Shown: piece by piece, positions 57,548 through 64,000 of the stretch | Numbering within the stretch: position 1 is the first letter of the stretch | Layout of the letters: every line of letters begins with the position of its first letter | Assembly (NCBI GenBank): GCA_030426605.1 | Contig: JAUHXM010000001.1 | Location: 91,379 to 155,378 of the forward strand | Reading direction: 5' to 3' | Source: Phycisphaerae bacterium | GTDB taxonomy: Bacteria; Planctomycetota; Phycisphaerae; Phycisphaerales; UBA1924 | Length of the DNA: 64,000 nt | Position numbers and translations under genes: made by a program | Notes under the pieces: model-generated | What the model saw: only the letters and a program-made list of their open reading frames with translations | Databases searched by the model: none | What the model was told of the DNA's origin: nothing

Positions 57548-58701
57548 CAGATTCTCCTCAGCACGTCCCGGTCTTCGCGTGAGACGACGAACGACGCGGA
57601 CGGGATGCGTTCGTTGAGGCGTGCCGCGAGGATGGGCAGGTAGCCGCGCTCCGTGTTCGTGTGGCCCGCGAGCATGACGCCGATGCCCAGGCGGTGGGCG
57701 CGCATGACGTCGTGATGCTTCATCTCGCCGGTGACGAAGAGCTCGCACCCCTCGCGCGCCGCGTCGTCGAGCATCGACTCGCCCGCGCCCGCGACGACGC
57801 CGATCGTCTCGATCTTGCGAGACTCATCCCACGGCGCACCCGCGTGCATGCGGCAGTGGCCCAGGTGCGCCTTCAAGCGCTCGGCGAGCTCGGCGAGCGT
57901 CGCGCCCTGGTCGAGCATCAGCCGCCGACCCGATCCCACGCGGCGCTCGGGCTCGGCGTCCAGCGGGATCACGTCGAACGCGGGCTCCTCGTAGGGATGG
58001 AACTCGCGGAGCGTCTCGATCGCCAGGGGCAGCGAGCTGCGCGAGCAGACCATCTCGAGGCGGTGCTCGGGGGTTTGCTCGAGCTTGCCGGGCTTGCCGA
58101 CGGCGGGGTTCGTGTCCTCGCCGGGCAGGAATGTGCCCACGCCGGGCGTTGCGAATGAGCAGAGCTTGTAGTTCCCGATGCCGCCCGCGCCGGCGGTGCC
58201 CAGCGCCATGCGGATGCGCTCCAGATCCGCCTCGGGCACAAAGGTAACGAGCTTCACCTCGCGGTCTTTGGCGCGCGCGGGCCAGGGGACGAGCGCTCGG
58301 CAGTCGCCCGCGATCACGCCGGGCTCGCTCGTGCCGGCGGGATGGCTCAGCCCCTCGCACAGCCACTCGGTCAGCCCGCCGCGCGCCGCGTCCAGCGCGG
58401 TGTGCGGCGAATACACCGCGATCCCCGCCTCGATCGCGCCGAGCACGACCCGCCCCGTCGCGGTCTCGTCGGTCACGCGCTCGAGCGGGTTCCAGATCGG
58501 CGGGTGGTACGCGACGATCGCGCGGGCCCTGATCTCGATCGCCTCGGCGAGAACGGCGGGCGTCAGGTCGATTGTGAGCAGCACGGGCCCGTCCAGCGGG
58601 CGCGTGGGCGAGCCCACGTGCAGGCCGGTGCGGTCCCAGGGCTCGGCCGCCTCGGGCGGCGCGATCGCTTCGATCGCCAGGATCAGGTCCGCGATGGTCA
58701 T
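57547..58701 (-). CDS. Nif3-like dinuclear metal center protein (DUF34)
   Basis: AIVAYHPPIWNPLERVT, GIAVYSPHTALDAARGGLTEWL, LFVTGEMKHHDVM, GHTNTERGYLPILAARL. Confidence 0.9.
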   Translation of the reverse strand: MTIADLILAIEAIAPPEAAEPWDRTGLHVGSPTRPLDGPVLLTIDLTPAVLAEAIEIRARAIVAYHPPIWNPLERVTDETATGRVVLGAIEAGIAVYSPHTALDAARGGLTEWLCEGLSHPAGTSEPGVIAGDCRALVPWPARAKDREVKLVTFVPEADLERIRMALGTAGAGGIGNYKLCSFATPGVGTFLPGEDTNPAVGKPGKLEQTPEHRLEMVCSRSSLPLAIETLREFHPYEEPAFDVIPLDAEPERRVGSGRRLMLDQGATLAELAERLKAHLGHCRMHAGAPWDESRKIETIGVVAGAGESMLDDAAREGCELFVTGEMKHHDVMRAHRLGIGVMLAGHTNTERGYLPILAARLNERIPSASFVVSREDRDVLRRI

Positions 58702-58754
58702 GTGGCACCTCCCGATGGATCGTAGGGGTTCGGCGCGCGGCGATAGGCTTGGTT

Positions 58755-59627
58755 ATGGGCGAACCGGGCGTGATCGAGGTGACGGCGCACGCGAAGGTGA
58801 ATCTCGCGCTCGCCGTGGGCCCGCCGATCGCGTCGGGCGGGCGCGCGGGGTTCCACCCGATCTGCTCGTGGATGCATGCGATCGAACTGGGGGATTCGGT
58901 CCGCGTCGTGCGGCTGGCAGAGGGTGCCCCCACCACGCTCGACGTGCGGTGGGCGGACGGCCGCGGCGTGGACTGGGTGACAGACGACGATCTCGCGGCC
59001 CGAGCGCACCGGGCGCTCGAGTCGCACGCCGGGCGCGCGCTGCCCGTGTCGATCCGTGTCACCAAGCACGTCCCCGCAGGCGGCGGGCTGGGCGGCGGGT
59101 CGGCGGACGCCGCGGCGGTGATGCTCGCGCTCAACGAACTCTTCGACCTTGCGTTGGATGACACCGCGCTCCGCGCCGTCAGCGCGGTGATCGGGTCGGA
59201 TATCGCGTTTTTCATCGACGGCGGTTCGTTCCGCGATCGCCAGCCGCCGCGCCCGGCGGTCGTGTCCGGGCTCGGCGATGGGATCGAGCGCCTCGACCGG
59301 CGCGATGACGCCATCGCGCTGATCCTGCCACCGTTCGGCTGCCCGACGGGCGCGGTCTACCGCGCGTTCGACGAAGCCCCGACCGCGGGTGTAGACGAAG
59401 CCCGCGTTCGCGCGCTCGCGGCGGCGCCGGCGGTGGATTTCGATGGGCTCTTTAACGACCTCGCGGGCGCGGCGTGCGCCGTCCAGCCGGGCCTCACCTC
59501 GATCCTCGCGGTACCCGGCGTGAGGCTGTCGGGCTCGGGCAGCACGGCGTTTGCGCCGCCCGGGGCGCTCGACGCGGTCCGTGGGTCGGTGCCCGGCGCT
59601 CGGGTCGAGGTCACCCGGCTCGTGTAG
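58755..59627 (+). CDS. ispE: 4-diphosphocytidyl-2-C-methyl-D-erythritol kinase (GHMP kinase)
   Basis: VTAHAKVNLALAVG, KHVPAGGGLGGGSADAAAVMLALN, IGSDIAFFIDGG, RLSGSGSTAFA. Confidence 0.92.
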   Translation: MGEPGVIEVTAHAKVNLALAVGPPIASGGRAGFHPICSWMHAIELGDSVRVVRLAEGAPTTLDVRWADGRGVDWVTDDDLAARAHRALESHAGRALPVSIRVTKHVPAGGGLGGGSADAAAVMLALNELFDLALDDTALRAVSAVIGSDIAFFIDGGSFRDRQPPRPAVVSGLGDGIERLDRRDDAIALILPPFGCPTGAVYRAFDEAPTAGVDEARVRALAAAPAVDFDGLFNDLAGAACAVQPGLTSILAVPGVRLSGSGSTAFAPPGALDAVRGSVPGARVEVTRLV

Positions 59628-59664
59628 CGCCGGGGGTACACTGCCGGTTTCTCAGGAGCCCCCA

Positions 59665-60657
59665 ATGCCCGACGCCACGCCCTCGACCGACCTCCCCGCC
59701 TCGGCGCTCGCGATCGGCGTGGACCTGGGGGGCACGAACGTCCAGATCGGCGTGATCGACCCCGCGGGCACCGTGCTGGGTCGGGCCAAACGCAAGACGG
59801 GCGCGGACGACGGGCGTCGGGCGGTGCTCGACCGGGTCGCGTCGGGGATCGAGGACGCCGCGAACGAAGCGGGCGTGCGGGTCTCGGAGATCGCGGCGAT
59901 CGGGATCGGCGCTCCGGGTGCGGTCAACCCGCGCGAGGGCGTGGTGATCGAGGCGCCCAACCTCCGCTGGACGCGTGTCGCGCTCGCGAAGGAGCTCTCG
60001 GAGATGCTCGGGCCCGAGGTGCACCTGGACAACGACGTGAACGCCGCGGTGTTTGGCGAGTCGCGCCTCGGCGCGGGTCTGGGCGCGACGGACATGATCG
60101 GCGCCTGGGTGGGCACGGGCGTCGGCGCGGGGCTCATCCTGGACGGCAAGATCTTCTATGGCGCCCGGCACACCGCGGGCGAGCTCGGGCACATGGTGCT
60201 GATGCCGGGCAACGCGCCGGGAACGCGGTCCGTCGAGCATAACTGCTCGCGCACCACGATCGTGAACCGCCTGACCTACCTCATCCGGGCGAACCGACGC
60301 TCGTGCATCCCGGACCTCGTGGACGGCAAACTCGAGAAGATCAAGTCGAAGATCGTCGCCCAGGCCTACGAGATGGAGGACGAGCTGACGCGCGAGGTCG
60401 TGCACGACGCGGCGGACCGCCTGGGCGTCGCGCTCGCGGGCGTCGTCACGCTGCTCAGCCTGGAACGCGTGATCCTGGGCGGCGGGCTGACGGAAGCGTT
60501 GGGAAAGCCCTTCGTCGCGCGCGTGCGCGAGGCGGTGCAGCGTGACGCGTTCCCCGCGTCGGTCGGCGCGAGTGTTGAGGTGCGGGGGAGCGTGCTCGAG
60601 GACGACGCCGGGCTGGTGGGCGCGGGGCTGATCGCGCTGCACCGGCTGGGTGTGTGA
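59665..60657 (+). CDS. ROK-family sugar kinase (glucokinase-like)
   Basis: ALAIGVDLGGTNVQIGVID, LDNDVNAAVFGESRLGAG, GVGAGLILDGKIFYGARHTAGELGHM. Confidence 0.9.
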   Translation: MPDATPSTDLPASALAIGVDLGGTNVQIGVIDPAGTVLGRAKRKTGADDGRRAVLDRVASGIEDAANEAGVRVSEIAAIGIGAPGAVNPREGVVIEAPNLRWTRVALAKELSEMLGPEVHLDNDVNAAVFGESRLGAGLGATDMIGAWVGTGVGAGLILDGKIFYGARHTAGELGHMVLMPGNAPGTRSVEHNCSRTTIVNRLTYLIRANRRSCIPDLVDGKLEKIKSKIVAQAYEMEDELTREVVHDAADRLGVALAGVVTLLSLERVILGGGLTEALGKPFVARVREAVQRDAFPASVGASVEVRGSVLEDDAGLVGAGLIALHRLGV

Positions 60658-60689
60658 TCTGGGGGAGTGCGCTGGGGGTGAGAGCGCAA

Positions 60690-60725
60690 AAGACGGCCCG
60701 CGAACGTTGAACGCTCAGCGGGCCG
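60690..60725 (-). terminator. Rho-independent-like terminator for the FlgM-like gene (minus strand)
   Basis: Minus strand CGGCCCGC-N16-GCGGGCCG followed by TCTTTT. Confidence 0.65.
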
Positions 60726-60788
60726 CGGAGTGGGTCAGAAGTTGGATCAATTCGGCCGGGCCTCATCGGCCCGATCGGCTTGACGGGT

Positions 60789-61160
60789 TCAGTTCTGGAC
60801 GTCGTCGAGCAGGGCGTCGATCGCGCCGTCGATCTTGTCGTCGGTCAGGTAGGTGCCCTCGTCGATCTGTTGGCGGATCTCGCCGATGCGCTGCTCGGAG
60901 GTCCCATCGACGCCGCGGAGTTTGGCGAGCAGGGTCGCGAGGTGGTCGAGGTCGCCCGCGCCGTCGGCGGAGCCGAGGCGGTCGCGGGCCGCGTCCGTTG
61001 CGCGGAGTTTGTTGAGCAGGTGGGCCTGGTCGGAGACCTCGACGCGGTCGGTGCCGCGCCGGCGTGCGGGCTCGGACTCGAGGCCCGGGCGCTCAGTCGA
61101 TCGGCGTGTTTCCACCCGTCCGATGGCGGACTCACCGCCCACGGGTCGTACGTCACTCAT
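60789..61160 (-). CDS. FlgM-like anti-sigma factor (putative)
   Basis: C-terminal RIGEIRQQIDEGTYLTDDKIDGAIDALLDDV matches the FlgM C-terminal pattern. Confidence 0.55.
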   Translation of the reverse strand: MSDVRPVGGESAIGRVETRRSTERPGLESEPARRRGTDRVEVSDQAHLLNKLRATDAARDRLGSADGAGDLDHLATLLAKLRGVDGTSEQRIGEIRQQIDEGTYLTDDKIDGAIDALLDDVQN

Positions 61161-61390
61161 GTCTCGCTGCCCTTCCTCGCGTCCTCGGCGGCGTCATCCT
61201 GCGTGCGCCTTGTCCGCGGTGTGTCTCTAGGATGGGGTCCTTCCCGCACAGGATGTATCGGAACCCGAATCGAGCCCACTCCAAATTCGGGATCCGACCC
61301 CCCCGGGACCGCAACATCTTGGTGTATACCCCCTTACGGGGAATAACCAGAGACCGGACGAGCCCTCGAATTTCGACGCTGGAGCACGAC

Positions 61391-62377
61391 ATGCGCCCCA
61401 TGACGACCCCCGATCACGCCCCACGCACCGCGCCCGGACCGGGCCGAATCCTCGGCGTCATCGGGGTTCTCGCGCTCGTGCTGGCCGCGGGCGCGTGTGA
61501 CAAGAACAAGCGCGACGACGCGAGCAAAAAAAACTTGGCCGACTACGGGCAAGAATCGCGCGACGTCTTCGGACCCGGGCCTGAAGGCGGCGCGGCGAGC
61601 GCCGACCCCCCCCGTTTTGACGAGGAGGGCGCCCCGATCGAGCCCGAAACCGTCCGTGATCCCGGTCCCAACCCGTTCACGACACCGGGTTCGGGGTGGT
61701 CGATCATCATCGCGAACGTGCCGGGCTCGAACCGCGTGATCGGCGAGCAGATGCTCGCGCAGGTGCGCGGGGAGGGGAACCTGCCCGGGGCGTACCTCGC
61801 CGAGCGGGGCGACAAGCTCGTGATCGCGGTGGGCCGGCACGCCGAGCCCACGAGCGCCGAGGCAAAGGCGGAGCTCGAGCGCGTGCAGCAGACGCGGGTC
61901 CGCGGGCAGCTGCCCTACGCGGGTTCGTTCTTCTCGCCGCCGGTGGATCGAGCGGCGACGGCGTCGGCGTCGCCGAATGACCTGCGGAGCGTGAAGGCGG
62001 CCTACGGCGAGGACGCGATCTACACGCTGCAGGTCGGGGTGTATGGGTACGCCGACGGGCGGACGCCCCCGCCGGACGAGCTGGCGTTGTTCCGCAAGAC
62101 CGCCGAGGACGCGGCGGCGGACCTGCGGGCGCAGGGCGAGCTGGCGTTCTATTACCACGCCCCCGCGCGCAGCATGGTGACGGTCGGCGTGTTCGGCCCG
62201 GACGACTACGACGCCTCGGTCCGCCCGCCGCTGGAGAGCCCGCGGCTCGTGCAGGCGCGCAAGCGCCACGAGTTCAACCTGCTCAACGGGCAGGGGGTCA
62301 AGCAGACGGTGCGCGGCCCGGACGGGCGCCGGCGGAGTGTGTTCCAGAAGAGCTTCCTGGTCTCGATCCCCGATTGA
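61391..62377 (+). CDS. Hypothetical lipoprotein with SPOR-like repeats
   Basis: VLALVLAAGACDKNKRDD lipobox; YTLQVGVYGYADGRTPP...ALFRKTAEDAAADLRAQGELAFYYHAPARSMVTVGVF. Confidence 0.6.
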   Translation: MRPMTTPDHAPRTAPGPGRILGVIGVLALVLAAGACDKNKRDDASKKNLADYGQESRDVFGPGPEGGAASADPPRFDEEGAPIEPETVRDPGPNPFTTPGSGWSIIIANVPGSNRVIGEQMLAQVRGEGNLPGAYLAERGDKLVIAVGRHAEPTSAEAKAELERVQQTRVRGQLPYAGSFFSPPVDRAATASASPNDLRSVKAAYGEDAIYTLQVGVYGYADGRTPPPDELALFRKTAEDAAADLRAQGELAFYYHAPARSMVTVGVFGPDDYDASVRPPLESPRLVQARKRHEFNLLNGQGVKQTVRGPDGRRRSVFQKSFLVSIPD

Positions 62378-62382
62378 GGGGC

Positions 62383-63090
62383 TCAGCGGCCGCCGAAGAC
62401 CCAGAGAAGCTCGATGTGGGTCGCCTGCCACCCCTCGGTGGGGTGGTCGTCGGGTGCCGTGTGATCGCGCACCCAGTCCACACGCCACCAGCTGCCGGGC
62501 GAGCCGTACTCGGTCTCCGCAACGACGCGGACCTGGGTCGTCGCGATGTCGATGCCCGAGAGGGCGGCGTTCACCTCGGGGACGCGCGCGTTCGTGATGC
62601 CGGCGCCGGGGAGACGCCGCTCGACGATCTGGATGACCTCGTCCCGCCCCGTCGGCGACGCGAATGTGGACGTCGCGCGGACGTGCTCGTGCAGCATCAG
62701 AGCCAGGGCGTCGGCGTCCGCGCTGGCGGTCGCCCCGACGAGCGATCTGCATGCGGCGGCGACGCGCTCGCGGTCCGTGCGGACGAGTTCGGCCGTCGCG
62801 ACAACGGATGCGGCGATCAGCATGCCGGCGAGCATCGAAGCGAGCGCGGGTTTGCCCCGCCCGGCCCGGTTCATGGCGTACCCCGCCGCGAGCGCGACGA
62901 GCACAAGCCCGCCGGCGAGGGGCCAGGGATTCTCGAAAAGGTAGTGCTCGTGAAACGGCGGGTCGGGCATGGGCGGGAGGTCCGGGCCCATGCCCGCGAG
63001 CCCTTGGGCCAGCGCGCGGGCCGGGGCGATTCCGAGGGCCAGCAACAGAGCGGGGGCGGCGATCAACGGGCGGGGGGTGGTTGGGGGCAT
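62383..63090 (-). CDS. Hypothetical membrane protein with NTF2/SnoaL-like C-terminal domain
   Basis: Two TMs then AACRSLVGATASADADALALMLHEHVRATSTFASPTGRDEVIQIVERRL. Confidence 0.55.
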   Translation of the reverse strand: MPPTTPRPLIAAPALLLALGIAPARALAQGLAGMGPDLPPMPDPPFHEHYLFENPWPLAGGLVLVALAAGYAMNRAGRGKPALASMLAGMLIAASVVATAELVRTDRERVAAACRSLVGATASADADALALMLHEHVRATSTFASPTGRDEVIQIVERRLPGAGITNARVPEVNAALSGIDIATTQVRVVAETEYGSPGSWWRVDWVRDHTAPDDHPTEGWQATHIELLWVFGGR

Positions 63091-63184
63091 CCTGCAGTCT
63101 TTTGGGCCGGGAGGCCGATTGGGTTGCATGGGGTGGGGGTGCGCGCCCACCAGACGCCGGCGGAGCCAGCGATCGGACACGGAC

Positions 63185-64000
63185 ATGGACCTGCTCAACA
63201 TCGGGCCCCCCGACGCGGGGAAGCCAAACGAAACCCTCGAAGCCAACCTCCGGGCACTCGCCCGGTTCTCCCCCGAGACGGCGGCGCTGGTGCGCCAGGC
63301 CCAGCTTCGGGCGGACGTCGCGTTCCACGACGCGGACGACGGGGGCGTCGGGCTCAGCGCGGGCGGGCGGACGATCGCGAGCAAGCGCCGGCCCGTTGAC
63401 GAAGGCGAGCGGCTGGCGGCATCGGTGGACGCCGAGGCGAACGCGGTCGCGTGCGTGCTCGGGTTCGGCGCGGGGTACCACTGCAAGGCGCTGGGCGAGC
63501 GGCTGGGGCGTGCTGGGCTCGTGGTGTGCTTCGAGCCGGACGTCGGGCTGCTGCGGGCGGTGTTTGAGCGGATCGATCACTCGGCGTGGCTCGAGGGCGC
63601 GGGGATCACGAGCGCGCGGGTCGTGGTGCTCACGAGTTCTGAGGAGCGGGCCCCGGTCTCGCGGGCCTTGGATGGTCTCGAGGGGTTAATCGCGTTGGGC
63701 GCGCAAATCGTGGAGCACCCCGCGAGCAAGGCGCGGCTGGGCGACCTGGGCACGCGGTTCTCGACGCGGTTCACCGAGGTCGTGACGAGCCTGAAGAGCG
63801 TGATCACGACGACGCTGGCGCAGTCCGGGATCACATTGCGGAACTTGTTGATGAACGCGGACGCGTACGCCGCGAGCGAGGGCGTGCTGCCGCTGGCGGG
63901 TTGCTGCGCCGGTCGCGGCGCGGTGATCGTGAGCGCCGGGCCCTCACTGACGCGGAACCTGCATCTGCTGGCTGCGCCCGGCGTGCGCGATCGTGTGCTG
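63185..64000 (+). CDS. Motility-associated factor / DUF115 (MptE-like) glycosyltransferase family protein, truncated by the window end
   Basis: Open frame to the window end; VLGFGAGYHCKALGERLGRAGLVVCFEPDVGLLRAVFERID ... AVIVSAGPSLTRNLHLL. Confidence 0.78.
   Translation, partial: MDLLNIGPPDAGKPNETLEANLRALARFSPETAALVRQAQLRADVAFHDADDGGVGLSAGGRTIASKRRPVDEGERLAASVDAEANAVACVLGFGAGYHCKALGERLGRAGLVVCFEPDVGLLRAVFERIDHSAWLEGAGITSARVVVLTSSEERAPVSRALDGLEGLIALGAQIVEHPASKARLGDLGTRFSTRFTEVVTSLKSVITTTLAQSGITLRNLLMNADAYAASEGVLPLAGCCAGRGAVIVSAGPSLTRNLHLLAAPGVRDRVL

Noticed and set aside
57368-57748. 126-aa ORF with (ASGIRHQ)n repeats
   Set aside because: Translation of the non-coding heptamer array; repeat phase and location between convergent genes argue against a protein.

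Overview
This 64 kb, very GC-rich window (about 70% by eye) looks like a chromosomal segment from a planctomycete, probably Phycisphaerae-like. That placement is inferred from gene content, a prepilin-type signal, PEP-CTERM-like and H-X9-DG-like motifs, and recurrent intergenic repeats. Most of it is housekeeping: der, miaA, topA, carbonic anhydrase, ClC channel, CorA/ZntB, uvrC, AraC/GyrI regulator, M20 amidohydrolase, HD-GYP, O-antigen ligase, response regulator, LpxL-like acyltransferase, zinc metalloprotease, two MgtC paralogs, purB, OsmC, AlkD-like, leuS, folC, pdxJ, SerA-like dehydrogenase, HU, trpE, ComEC, a Sua5-like/LMW-PTP fusion, rpiB, a large PQQ-propeller protein, Nif3, ispE, ROK kinase, a FlgM-like anti-sigma factor and the start of a Maf/DUF115 protein at the right edge. 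I saw no prophage, transposase, CRISPR array, rRNA or tRNA. The signals most worth a second look are: (1) three different repeat or inverted-repeat elements in intergenic gaps (21611-21685, 51847-51918, 57353-57547); (2) a ~0.5 kb lower-GC segment inside purB that coincides with protein insertions; (3) a membrane-anchored coiled-coil protein with a BRCT-like C-terminus; (4) a Sua5/YrdC-like domain lacking canonical motifs fused to a LMW phosphatase beside rpiB; (5) a UvrC lacking its C-terminal helix-hairpin-helix domain. All family calls come from reading translated sequence; no database search was run.
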